A stretch of 46,189 bases of DNA from Planctomycetaceae bacterium (GTDB lineage: Bacteria; Planctomycetota; Planctomycetia; Pirellulales; Pirellulaceae), in the NCBI GenBank assembly GCA_020638975.1, contig JACKHN010000042.1, positions 1 to 46,189 on the forward strand. The letters are read 5' to 3'. A program made the translations under genes and the position numbers. Of the stretch, positions 1 to 8,365 are shown one piece after another. Below the pieces are notes generated by a model. That model made no database searches and was not told the DNA's origin. It saw nothing but the letters and a program-made list of their open reading frames with translations. How positions within the stretch are numbered: the stretch's first letter is position 1; the number at the start of each line of letters is the position of its first letter.

Positions 1-53
1 TCCCCGAACTCCGCCATCGATACTGGTGCTCACCACACACGGGAGGAATCAAA

Positions 54-2189
54 GTGCTAAACACAACAAAAAGGGTCTATTTCGGGTCGGACTCATTAAA
101 CGTCCATTTACTACACACAATTGCTACACTCATTCTTACCGCACTTTGGGCCGAGCTGTCAATATACGTATGTATTTACGCATCAGAATCCAATTCCAAG
201 AGTGTACCTAATATCGTACTCATACTGGCCGACGATTTGGGATTTTCAGACATCGGCTGCTACGGAAGCGAAATCGAGACGCCGAATTTGGATGCGTTGG
301 CCGATGGTGGGCTTCGGTTCTCGCAATTCTATAATACCGCCAAGTGCCATTCCTCCCGTGTATCACTCTTGACCGGGCAGTATTGCATTGCGGCTGGAGA
401 TACTGCTCTGTCGCACGCGGTTACGTCCGCAGAGGTTCTGGCGAACGGAGGGTACTTTACGGCGATAACCGGTAAGTGGCACTTGAAGCAAGAGCCAACC
501 GATTTCGGATTTCAACGCTACTTTGGTCATTTGAGCGGCGCTTGTAATTACTTCAAGGGCGACGGATCGTTTCGCTTGAATGGCCAGCCGTGGAAGGTAC
601 CCGCCGCGGATTTTTATACGACGGTTGCGAACGTTGATCATGCGATCGACTTCTTGGGCGAAGCGCGTCAGGCCGACAAGCCTTGGTATCTGTATATCGC
701 CTTCAACGCGCCGCATGCTCCGCTGCACGCCTTGCCCGACGACTATGCCAAGTACAAAGGGCGCTATGAAGCGGGCTGGGATGTCGTTCGTGAAGCTCGT
801 GTGGCGAAACAAAAGAAGTTGGGCTTGTTACCGCAAACGCTGAAACCCAGTCCTCGACCAGAGCATATTCCCGCTTGGGAAGCGATGAGTCCCTGGCGGC
901 AGAGTTACGAGAGCAATCGCATGACAACGCTGGCCGCCATGATCGATCGTGTCGACCAAGAGGTTGGACGGTTGGTGAATGATCTGCGAGCGAACGATGA
1001 GTTAGACAACACGCTGATCCTGTTCGTGTCCGACAACGGAGCCTGTCCTTACGATCGCAAACAACCGTTACTAGACGTCGAGCCGACTAACGGCGATGTG
1101 TCGCTAGCCGATTCAACGGGATGGGCCTGGGCACGTAACAGTCCGTTTCGCTATTACAAGCAAAACCAGTTTGAAGGCGGCATCGCCTCGCCCGCCATCG
1201 TGCATTGGCCCGCCGGTCTGAAGACGCAACGCGGAAGTATCGTCTCTCATCCGGCCCACTTGATTGATGTAATGCCGACGCTGGCAGAGATCGCTGGGTG
1301 CGAGATTCCCAATCAGTGGCCCGGTCGCGAACTTAGGCCAGTTTCTGGCGTGTCGTTGAAGCCGATCTTCGACGGCAAAACACCGAGCCCACGACCTCCG
1401 ATCCATCTGTTGTTTGCCGGTGACCGTGCCCTGCGTGATGGCGATTGGAAGTTGGTCAGTTTCCAAAGCGAGGCGTGGGAACTTTACAACGTTGCTGAGG
1501 ATCGCACCGAGCTTGTCGATCTTGCCCAATCCGAACCGGAACGATTACAGAAGATGATCGAAGCTTGGACGGACATGGCGAAGGACGTTCTTCATGCAAC
1601 GCCAAAGGTCTATGCTCCGCCGAACAAAGCAAAACTGCCGCACGTTCATCGCGAGTGGACCAACTTTGACGACACAACGCAGCGAAGCGGTATCGTGAAG
1701 AAGCGAGTTCGTGCGAGTCAGCCTGCAACAAACGCGATCCGTGCTCGCAAGAACACCAAGCTGACAATCTCCGCCGAGAAACTTGAATTGCTGTTTACCG
1801 GCGACGATCCCGGGATCGCGATGGACTTGCGAAACGCGGGACTTGCTCCAGGCCCTTATCGGCTGAGCTTTCGCCTGCTCGGCGGAACGAAAGGCGGTGG
1901 CGAAGTTTTCTACACGACCAAGCCCGCCGTGACATTGCCCAATGGCGAGCATATAGCCTTCGACGTTCGTGCCGACGACCAATGGCAGGAAGTCATCATC
2001 GACTTGCCAACCAAAAAGCAGCTCCTGCAACTTCGCATCGACGTCAGCGATGGTCCAGGAAGTGCGACAATCGCAAGCCTAAAATTGTCCTCCGAGGACG
2101 GCACTGCTTTAATCGCTTGGCCTACTAATCGCAACGACAAAAATGATCGGCTTCGGGAAGACGACTCCGAAAACCGACAGGATCGCTAG
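54..2189 (+). CDS. Secreted/anchored sulfatase with C-terminal extension
   Basis: Arylsulfatase-type hydrolase of the alkaline phosphatase superfamily. Such enzymes remove sulfate esters, in planctomycetes typically from sulfated algal polysaccharides, outside the cytoplasm. The hydrophobic stretch at residues 20-44 fits a signal peptide or anchor. The sulfatase core starts at PNIVLILADDLG (metal-binding D60 D61). The formylglycine motif is C98-H-S-S-R102 followed by VSLLTG; Ser replaces the usual Pro at the third position. GKWHL (K141, H143) and SDNGA are further active-site blocks. The core ends near residue 560; the last 150 residues look like a beta-rich extension and are not recognised. 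I chose the GTG start because GGGAGGA lies 6 nt upstream. The substrate cannot be told from the sequence. Confidence 0.9.
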   Translation: MLNTTKRVYFGSDSLNVHLLHTIATLILTALWAELSIYVCIYASESNSKSVPNIVLILADDLGFSDIGCYGSEIETPNLDALADGGLRFSQFYNTAKCHSSRVSLLTGQYCIAAGDTALSHAVTSAEVLANGGYFTAITGKWHLKQEPTDFGFQRYFGHLSGACNYFKGDGSFRLNGQPWKVPAADFYTTVANVDHAIDFLGEARQADKPWYLYIAFNAPHAPLHALPDDYAKYKGRYEAGWDVVREARVAKQKKLGLLPQTLKPSPRPEHIPAWEAMSPWRQSYESNRMTTLAAMIDRVDQEVGRLVNDLRANDELDNTLILFVSDNGACPYDRKQPLLDVEPTNGDVSLADSTGWAWARNSPFRYYKQNQFEGGIASPAIVHWPAGLKTQRGSIVSHPAHLIDVMPTLAEIAGCEIPNQWPGRELRPVSGVSLKPIFDGKTPSPRPPIHLLFAGDRALRDGDWKLVSFQSEAWELYNVAEDRTELVDLAQSEPERLQKMIEAWTDMAKDVLHATPKVYAPPNKAKLPHVHREWTNFDDTTQRSGIVKKRVRASQPATNAIRARKNTKLTISAEKLELLFTGDDPGIAMDLRNAGLAPGPYRLSFRLLGGTKGGGEVFYTTKPAVTLPNGEHIAFDVRADDQWQEVIIDLPTKKQLLQLRIDVSDGPGSATIASLKLSSEDGTALIAWPTNRNDKNDRLREDDSENRQDR

Positions 2190-2479
2190 AACGAGATCCG
2201 CAAATCAGTTATCTGAAGTGGCAATGGCGGTCGTTTACCGAACTCGAGGTAAATCGCGACAGCAGCGATGATGGTTCGGCGGAGATCGCGACCACGCTGT
2301 TTAGGCGTTCGAAAGACGATCATCATGACCGCTTGGCAATCCACTCCTTGTCCACTTCGGTTGCCATAGCCGGTGGTCGTTTATTGGGTGCCAGTTGCCG
2401 GCTTCTCGACATCCGTAGCGAGTTCGGGGGAATGCGGACTCGATGCCAACCCAACGTTCGCCGCGCCACTTTTAACCCA
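2190..2479. other. Gene-poor stretch after the sulfatase
   Basis: No convincing gene. A 46-codon minus-strand ORF (2186-2326, reading MMIVFRTPKQRGRDL at its start) has protein-like composition but no Shine-Dalgarno sequence and overlaps the sulfatase stop. It could be a gene fragment. The first base pairs of the MITE target duplication close the stretch. Confidence 0.3.
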
Positions 2480-2487
2480 CTTGCAGA

Positions 2488-2587
2488 TAGTGGAACAGTT
2501 TGAAACTCCGGTAAGTAGGATGGCCACTCTTGGCCGTCTTTTGTCGGGCAGGAGTGCCCGACTTACGGCAAAGTGTACCACTACCCG
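2488..2587 (+). mobile_element. MITE family A, copy 1 (100 bp, 8-bp target duplication)
   Basis: A 100-bp palindromic element bounded by the direct repeat CTTGCAGA (2480-2487 and 2588-2595). The ends are imperfect inverted repeats (TAGTGGAACAGTTT against the complement of AAAGTGTACCACTA). Inside are two short hairpins, GGCCACTCTTGGCC and GTCGGGCAGGAGTGCCCGAC. The same element occurs at 23537, 38826 and, reversed, 41624. It has no coding capacity, so it must have been moved by a transposase supplied elsewhere. Confidence 0.85.
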
Positions 2588-2595
2588 CTTGCAGA

Positions 2596-2994
2596 GAACT
2601 TTCGGAATCAAGTTCACCGCCGCTACCTAGCTCATGAGAGCGATGAGATACGCAGACCTCAACGAGGCGATCGATCACCTTCTCACAGCCCGTTCCCTGC
2701 CCGCGAGTTCAGACATTCCTTAATGCTTGGCCAATCGAGTGACCGTGCTCGGAGCTGACAGAGACGTTCCTGGACGCCGACCGCGCGATACCGCGCGGAC
2801 GAATTGTCTCGCGATCGCACAGGGAATCACTGATTCGCTGCCAGCTGTTCGATACATTCGTAATGAATCCCCTGAAAGGCCAGCAGCCAACAACGAACAC
2901 CCAGCCAAGTGCGCTCACTGGCGCGCCAAATGCTCTAAAGTTTTGCCACTAACGACCCGCCCGACCTCATGCCCATCCAGAAAGGAGGCGCATT
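2596..2994. other. Intergenic stretch upstream of the phosphatase
   Basis: I see no supported gene here. It contains a small palindrome (CCGCGCGATACCGCGCGG, about 2780-2797) and ends in the strong ribosome-binding site of the next gene. The promoter of the phosphatase should lie here but no clear -35/-10 pair stands out. Confidence 0.3.
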
Positions 2995-3921
2995 ATGGTC
3001 GCCACCTTCTCGCCGAACCCGACTGAACAGCACAGGTCCACGCCTGAACCACGGCACAGTTGGTTGCCAAGTCTTGCTCAGCGACTTCAAGGCTTTTGGA
3101 CCTCTAATGTGCCAACGATGCTGAGTTCAGTGCGCACGGGGGCTAAGTCGGTGCGCGGCAACTATCGCATGTCGAACCAGGATCGCTGCATGGCTGATTG
3201 CGGTCATGCCGTGTTCATGGTGGCCGATGGTGTAGGCGGGCACTACGGTGGCGAGCAGGCTGCGGAAACCGTCATCCGAACGGTCGCACCGCCGATCGCA
3301 GCCATTGGTTCATCGATAGGTTTTGACCTTCCCAACATCCAAACGATCGTGGGAAATGCCATTCAGACGGCTCGGCGGGAAATGGTCGAGTTGGCTGGAT
3401 ACGAACCGGACTATCGAAAAATGGGGGCGACGATGGCACTGGCATTCGTGGTTGAAGGCCGACTATGTGTCTCGCACGTCGGCGATTGCCGCGTCTATCT
3501 CCTGCATGGCCAGAAGCTCACGCAATTGACCGTCGACCAGACGTTTGTCCAAGTAGCAATCGATGCGGGCATGTTAACCGCTGACGAGGCCCGCAATCAC
3601 CCGTGGCGTCACATCGTAACGAACGTCGTCGGTGTGAAACCCTTAGATCAATCACCTGATTTAACCGTGGTTGATCTTTCTCCTGGAGATCGAGTGCTGT
3701 TATGTAGCGACGGCTTGACTGGCGTTGTTGATGACTCTCGACTCTGCGAGCTATTGCTCGACGAGGCAGAACCCCAAGCGGTGGTAAGTCGGCTGATTGA
3801 CGAAGCACTTGCGAACGATTCGCGCGACAACGTCACATGTGTCGTGTTTGACGTCGCCGTCGCCGACAAAGAAGCCGAACCCGACGAAGCCCTGCTGACA
3901 CTCAGGCCGTGTGCGGCGTAA
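2995..3921 (+). CDS. PP2C-family (PPM) Ser/Thr protein phosphatase
   Basis: Metal-dependent Ser/Thr phosphatase that reverses Hanks-type kinase phosphorylation in the cytoplasm. The PPM motifs appear in order: NQDR (residues 61-64), ADGVGG with metal ligand D78, GATMA, HVGDCRVYLL, DQTFVQ, LLCSDGLTG and SRDNVTCVV, which carries the last metal-binding Asp. The length of 308 aa is usual for a single catalytic domain plus an N-terminal extension of about 45 residues. The ATG at 2995 is preceded by AGAAAGGAGG, which decides the start over the internal ATG at 3118. No cognate kinase gene lies in the window. The protein ends 15 bp before the convergent Cys-rich gene. Confidence 0.93.
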   Translation: MVATFSPNPTEQHRSTPEPRHSWLPSLAQRLQGFWTSNVPTMLSSVRTGAKSVRGNYRMSNQDRCMADCGHAVFMVADGVGGHYGGEQAAETVIRTVAPPIAAIGSSIGFDLPNIQTIVGNAIQTARREMVELAGYEPDYRKMGATMALAFVVEGRLCVSHVGDCRVYLLHGQKLTQLTVDQTFVQVAIDAGMLTADEARNHPWRHIVTNVVGVKPLDQSPDLTVVDLSPGDRVLLCSDGLTGVVDDSRLCELLLDEAEPQAVVSRLIDEALANDSRDNVTCVVFDVAVADKEAEPDEALLTLRPCAA

Positions 3922-3936
3922 CGCGATATCAAATCG

Positions 3937-4140
3937 TCATTCCGCGTGAGGAGTGACTTTCGCGGTGTCGATCTGCACCGTCTTCGCTTCTTTGGCCTCG
4001 AAGTGCTCCATGAGGATCGATGGGCACTCGTCTTGAACGCCGCATTGCTCGCAAACGATGCGTACCAAGTCGGCTCCACCAATCTTCACACTCTCGTCCT
4101 GGCAGAATTTGTAGAGCTTCTTCAGATGCACGCACGTCAT
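3937..4140 (-). CDS. Small Cys-containing conserved hypothetical protein
   Basis: A 67-aa soluble protein starting MTCVHLKKLYKFCQDE. It carries four Cys (C3, C13, and the pair in CEQCG) plus one further Cys before PSILM. This suggests a small metal-binding or redox fold, with a helical C-terminus rich in Lys and Glu. I recall similar short proteins in planctomycetes but can name no family. A Shine-Dalgarno-like GAGGGAGA lies about 6 nt before the ATG. It converges with the PP2C gene. Function unknown. Confidence 0.7.
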   Translation of the reverse strand: MTCVHLKKLYKFCQDESVKIGGADLVRIVCEQCGVQDECPSILMEHFEAKEAKTVQIDTAKVTPHAE

Positions 4141-4655
4141 ATCAGGTCTCCCTCAAAGTTTTGTGGACGACTGCAATTCTGACGTTAGTGCCCGCCGCTG
4201 GCAATCCATCTGACGAGACATCGTTCGTGACCGAGACATCCAGTCCGCACAAGTGCAGCGCGCGAGCGCGCCGTCCGGCACGCGGTGCAACGTGACTTCA
4301 AAGACCAATAGCTCGGTCCGTACCCGTAAAATTCGTTGGCAAATGCGCCGAAGTGCTTGTCACTTCACGACGTAAGTGATGTCAGCGCTGCGAAGTCATC
4401 AAAGGCAGCGTCGCTCGCGTGCCTACTGGTACAGCATTTGCGAATTCGTGGCATCAGTTGTGACAGACCGCTTCTAAAACCTGAGGGCTGAGAGATCGGT
4501 GTTCCGGGAGCTTCCCGCTCCTTGAGCTAAGTCGCCGTCGGCTACTGCCGGAATTGTTGCCGCGTACCACCTCGCTTGGATCGCCTACAGCGGCACGTTC
4601 TTATTCCGGTTACCGGCGGCGACTTGTTTTTATTCGAACCAATCGGAGACTTGTC
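4141..4655. other. Intergenic stretch, no gene seen
   Basis: About 500 bp with several short inverted repeats (for example GGGAGC-TTCC-GCTCC near 4507-4522) but no ORF with a start site or family resemblance. It holds the promoter regions of the two divergent small genes on either side. No specific promoter could be assigned. Confidence 0.3.
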
Positions 4656-4868
4656 ATGTTGGCGAGTGAAGACCCGCGACAAACGCTGCGTCAGTTGCAT
4701 GTCGATGAGGCGGCACACCCGGTGTGGAGCCATGCGTTTCAGGACCGTGTTCGCTTGGAGCAGGTCTCGGATGATCTGTTTGCGAGCCGTAGCGTTTCCT
4801 TCGTGCTTGTCACGATCGTCACGATCGGCCTGCTGCTCGGCGCGCTCGGCGTCTTGCTTTGTATCTAG
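4656..4868 (+). CDS. Small tail-anchored membrane protein, unknown function
   Basis: A 70-aa protein starting MLASEDPRQTLRQLHVDE. Residues 1-47 are charged and soluble; residues 48-70 form one hydrophobic helix (VSFVLVTIVTIGLLLGALGV) that ends the protein, so it probably sits in the membrane by its C-terminus. The upstream in-frame ATG at 4554 is less likely: CGGAGA lies 7 nt before the ATG at 4656 and the upstream codons look non-coding. It ends 19 bp before the convergent miaB gene. No family recognised. Confidence 0.6.
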   Translation: MLASEDPRQTLRQLHVDEAAHPVWSHAFQDRVRLEQVSDDLFASRSVSFVLVTIVTIGLLLGALGVLLCI

Positions 4869-4887
4869 AAGAGTTCAGGGCGGACCG

Positions 4888-6315
4888 CTAAACAATTTGT
4901 AGCGTGTACGGTTGCGGTCGGATCTCTTGCGTGACGATATTGCCGAACAGCGTAAACGCCGTGGCATCGTAAACGGTAATGGGCAGCGTTTGGCCAATTT
5001 GACGCTGGTTACCTTCGAAGACGACGATTCGGTCGCAGTGCGTCCGCCCGATGAGCTGCAAGGTTGGCTCGTCCTGAGTTCCTTGTCGAACCGCTCGTTT
5101 GCTGGGACCTTCGATCAAGACCTTGACCGTGCGCCCGATGAACTCTTGGTTGTCTTCTTCACTGATCGCCGTTTGAATGGCCAATAGGTCGTTGTTGCGG
5201 CGTTGTTTGACCTCAGTTGGAATGTCGTCCTTCATCAGCTCAGCGCCCTTGGTGCCGGGACGCTCGCTGTATTTAAAGATAAAGCTATTCTTGAAACGAC
5301 ATTCCTTAACTAGCTCAACCGTCTGTTCAAAGTCTTTCTCGGTCTCGCCACAGAAGCCGACAATAAAGTCGCTCGATACTGCGTAGCCAGGAACGGTTTC
5401 GCGAATGCGTTGCATCATGTCACGGTAGTCTTGAACGGTATAGCCGCGTTTCATCCGCTGCAACACAACGTCGGAACCGCTTTGCAACGGCACATGCAAG
5501 TATGGCGAAACTTTGGGCAGGTCGCGAACAGCTTGCAACAGTTCGTAGGTCATGTCCTTGGGGTAATTCGTAACGAACTTCAATCGCTCGATGCCATCAA
5601 TCTCTTGCAGTTGGTAGAGCAAATCTGCAAGCCGCGTGGTTGTCCCGCCATCAACGTACTTGTAGCTGTTGACGGTTTGACCTAGCAGCGTGATCTCTTT
5701 ACAGCCCTGATCGGCCAGCAAGCGAGCTTCGTCATAGATCTGTTGCGGCGGTCGACCCTGCTCTGGACCGCGCGTCGAAGGCACGATGCAATAGGTGCAG
5801 AACTTGTCGCAACCGATTTGGATTCGCAAGTACGCCTGAAACGGAGTCGGTCGCATCGAAGGATCGCGCAGCGGATCGAATGTCTCGTGACTTCGCTTAA
5901 TCTCATCCACCGATCCGTCACGACGACCGAGTCCGACCGCCATTTGATGTTTGGCCCCGGCTTCGATTCGTTCAACCAGTTCAGGAATCTGTTGCAACTG
6001 TCCGGGACCAACGACGAGATCAACATAAGGAGCACGCTCGAAGACCAGCTTCTGATCCTTCTGAGCCATACAGCCCATCACGCCGATAACCTTCTCTGGA
6101 TTCTTCGTCTTGAGCTTTTTTAAATGGCCGAGTGCGCTGTACGTCTTGTCCTCGGCATGTTCTCGAACGCTGCAAGTATTGAATAGCAGCGTATCGGCGA
6201 GCTTTGGATCGTTCGTAAGTTCGTAACCGTGCTTACGCAAACTCGCCACGACCATCTCGCTGTCGAGGACGTTCATTTGGCAGCCAACGGTTTCGATATA
6301 AAGACGCTTCGGCAT
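4888..6315 (-). CDS. miaB: tRNA-2-methylthio-N6-dimethylallyladenosine synthase MiaB
   Basis: Radical-SAM methylthiotransferase that adds a methylthio group to i6A37 of tRNAs reading UNN codons. The N-terminal UPF0004 domain carries the auxiliary [4Fe-4S] ligands C12 (VGCQMN), C48 (NTCSVR) and C82 (MGCMAQ). The radical-SAM cluster motif is C169-DKF-C173-TY-C176. The C-terminal TRAM domain occupies roughly residues 385-465. At 475 aa the length is normal. It lies 36 bp downstream of a small membrane protein gene on the same strand and is probably co-transcribed with it. No clear Shine-Dalgarno precedes its ATG. Confidence 0.96.
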   Translation of the reverse strand: MPKRLYIETVGCQMNVLDSEMVVASLRKHGYELTNDPKLADTLLFNTCSVREHAEDKTYSALGHLKKLKTKNPEKVIGVMGCMAQKDQKLVFERAPYVDLVVGPGQLQQIPELVERIEAGAKHQMAVGLGRRDGSVDEIKRSHETFDPLRDPSMRPTPFQAYLRIQIGCDKFCTYCIVPSTRGPEQGRPPQQIYDEARLLADQGCKEITLLGQTVNSYKYVDGGTTTRLADLLYQLQEIDGIERLKFVTNYPKDMTYELLQAVRDLPKVSPYLHVPLQSGSDVVLQRMKRGYTVQDYRDMMQRIRETVPGYAVSSDFIVGFCGETEKDFEQTVELVKECRFKNSFIFKYSERPGTKGAELMKDDIPTEVKQRRNNDLLAIQTAISEEDNQEFIGRTVKVLIEGPSKRAVRQGTQDEPTLQLIGRTHCDRIVVFEGNQRQIGQTLPITVYDATAFTLFGNIVTQEIRPQPYTLQIV

Positions 6316-6351
6316 GGCACTCTAGGTATTGGAGGAGGGGGGCGGTCGCGT

Positions 6352-6582
6352 TCAGGCAGCACCGCGGCGCTGACGTTGCTGCTGCTCGATCTGCTCACGC
6401 ATCTTTCGTCGTTTTTCCTTCTTTCGCTCTTCCTTGAGTCGTTGCTGCTCCAACTCGACTTCTTTGGTCAAGTCCTCAATGATGCCCTCCCGGCGACGTC
6501 GCATCATCCGTACTAACGTAATCACCGCCAAATAGGCGGCAATTCCAAGCAGTATCAGATCCAATGCACTCATCTCAATCAT
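6352..6582 (-). CDS. Small membrane protein with charged coiled-coil tail
   Basis: A 76-aa protein starting MIEMSALDLILLGIAAYL. One transmembrane helix (about residues 6-26) is followed by a very basic and acidic helix rich in Arg, Lys, Glu and Gln (LEQQRLKEERKKEKRRKM), probably a cytoplasmic coiled coil. The start at 6582 is chosen over the upstream ATG at 6600 because AAGGGGAT lies about 5 nt before it. It is the first gene of a likely two-gene transcript with miaB. No family recognised. Confidence 0.6.
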   Translation of the reverse strand: MIEMSALDLILLGIAAYLAVITLVRMMRRRREGIIEDLTKEVELEQQRLKEERKKEKRRKMREQIEQQQRQRRGAA

Positions 6583-6710
6583 GGCGATCCCCTTATGCAA
6601 TCCTTTGCTGGGCGCAGGTCCGCTATCTTACCACGCGATCGCGGATCACCGCGAGGGGGATTTAGAAACTCCAGGCTCTGAAATTCGCGGGAAATCGTTA
6701 CACTTCGGGC

Positions 6711-6893
6711 ATGAACGACGAAGCCAGCTACATTTGCGATGCCTGCGGCGAAGAGATTGTCGTCCCCATCGATCTCTCGCAGGGCACGTCCCAGGACTAC
6801 GTCGAGGACTGTCCCGTCTGCTGTCGCGCGAACGTGATTCACGTCGAAGTGGACGAAGATGGCGACGCTCGTGTCTGGGCCGAAGCGGAGTAG
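6711..6893 (+). CDS. CPXCG-motif Cys-rich small protein
   Basis: A 60-aa acidic protein with two Cys pairs, C9-DA-C12-G and C34-PV-C37-C, matching the small CPXCG zinc-ribbon-like family (Cys_rich_CPXG). The four Cys probably bind one zinc ion. Its role is unknown. The rest is highly acidic (VEVDEDGDARVWAEAE). The length is typical for the family. It converges with the downstream sulfatase gene, only 10 bp apart. Confidence 0.85.
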   Translation: MNDEASYICDACGEEIVVPIDLSQGTSQDYVEDCPVCCRANVIHVEVDEDGDARVWAEAE

Positions 6894-6903
6894 CGGGAAC
6901 GCT

Positions 6904-8304
6904 TTACTTCTTCTCCATTGACTTCAGCACCGCATCAAGCCGCTGCCGAACCGCTTTAGTTTCCGCCGTGTCGTCCTCGGCCAAGATCGGTCGTTGTTCG
7001 AGTTGATCGTGCGGGACGTCATACAGTCGTCCGTCGTCGTACAACTTGTAGCGACGGTCGCGGGCGAAGCGAAGTAATCGGAAACGATCCTTATCCCAGC
7101 CCGGTCGAGGATCAAAGTGGCAGAACACCCAAGGTCGTGTCGCCACTTCCTGGCCGAGCAGTTGTGGATAGAAGCTCAATCCATCCTTCAGGGTATCAGC
7201 GGGCAGCGGGTGGCGGGCGGCATCAAGCATCGTTGGCAAGAAGTCGGTCGAGTCGACAAGGTTGTCATTCACTCCTGGCTTAACCGTGCCAGGCTGCCAG
7301 CAGATCAGTGGCACATGCGTTCCGGCATCCGTCGTTTCGCCCTTCCCGCCAGCGACGGGACCATCCGTTGTCTGCGACGTCACGGCCAAGTGCGTTCCAT
7401 TGTCGCTGTAGAAGAGGACGAGCGTGTGCTCGGCAATGCCAAGTTCGTTGATCTTATCGACCACGCGACCGACGCACTTGTCCGTGTACTCGACCATGTC
7501 TTTGAAGAACCGCACCTCTTCCAGATCGCGCTTCGCGGGATCTTGCCACTCGGGACTGGCGGGCGTTGGCACCATCGGCCAATGCGGCAAAGCCATCGGG
7601 TAGTAGACGAAAAAGGGCTGGTCGACGTTTCGTTCCATAAAGCCGTTGATGTACTCAACCCACACATCCGGCCCGTAGCGATCTTTGAGATCGTCTCGAA
7701 ACTTGCCGTTTTCCAGGATGACCGGGTTCGCATAACGAGATCCCTTCAACTCAGTGTGCCCTGTGTGCCACAGCGCATACTCATCGAAGCCCCCGTCTTC
7801 AGGCTTCATCCCGATTCCGCGACGCTGTTCGGCACCGGGATAGTCCGGCGGATCGTAACTCTGCAATTGCCATTTGCCGGCGATACAAGTCTTGTAGCCA
7901 GCCTCCTGCATCCAATGCCCGAACGTCTTCGCGCTCGGATCGAGAATTCCGAAGGCAACCCAGTTGCGATGGTTATACAAACCCGTCATCAATTGCAATC
8001 GCGTGTTCGCGCACAGCGGTTGCGCATAAGCGTGTGTAAAGCGAACTCCCTCGCCTGCCAACTTGTCCAACGCGGGCGTCTTATAACTGGTGCCTCCGTA
8101 ACTCCCGAGTACTTCCACACCTAAATCGTCCGCCATGATCAAAACAATATTGGGACGATCGCTGGGTGCGGCATCTACGACCGGAATGGAAATCGAATGC
8201 CAGCTGAGTGCAGCAATGACGGCAAGTGGAATCGCGAATGCTTGATGGAACCGAGAGCCTCCAGAACCGCGACTCGATCGCGTTACAACAATGTATCGAA
8301 ACAT
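6904..8304 (-). CDS. Exported sulfatase with variant active-site motif
   Basis: Sulfatase of 466 aa with an N-terminal signal sequence (hydrophobic residues 22-45, ending VVDAAP). The core begins PNIVLIMADDLG (D59 D60). The formylglycine position is C98-A-N-T-R102 followed by LQLMTG: Asn stands where the consensus has Pro or Ala. GKWQL replaces the common GKWHL, and YSDNGTH carries metal ligands. These changes suggest a divergent subfamily; activity is not certain. I chose ATG 8304, preceded by GGGAGAG, over the GTG at 8331. It lies 61 bp downstream of the ABC permease gene on the same strand and may share its transcript. Confidence 0.88.
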   Translation of the reverse strand: MFRYIVVTRSSRGSGGSRFHQAFAIPLAVIAALSWHSISIPVVDAAPSDRPNIVLIMADDLGVEVLGSYGGTSYKTPALDKLAGEGVRFTHAYAQPLCANTRLQLMTGLYNHRNWVAFGILDPSAKTFGHWMQEAGYKTCIAGKWQLQSYDPPDYPGAEQRRGIGMKPEDGGFDEYALWHTGHTELKGSRYANPVILENGKFRDDLKDRYGPDVWVEYINGFMERNVDQPFFVYYPMALPHWPMVPTPASPEWQDPAKRDLEEVRFFKDMVEYTDKCVGRVVDKINELGIAEHTLVLFYSDNGTHLAVTSQTTDGPVAGGKGETTDAGTHVPLICWQPGTVKPGVNDNLVDSTDFLPTMLDAARHPLPADTLKDGLSFYPQLLGQEVATRPWVFCHFDPRPGWDKDRFRLLRFARDRRYKLYDDGRLYDVPHDQLEQRPILAEDDTAETKAVRQRLDAVLKSMEKK

Positions 8305-8365
8305 AAGCAGGTCTCTCCCGGCACTGAACACATTCGTGACACCATTCGTCCTCGAACCGCCGCGT

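Noticed and set aside
7117..8124. 335-codon plus-strand ORF
   Set aside because: It lies wholly antisense to the second sulfatase, whose motifs are clear; composition is unlike a real protein.
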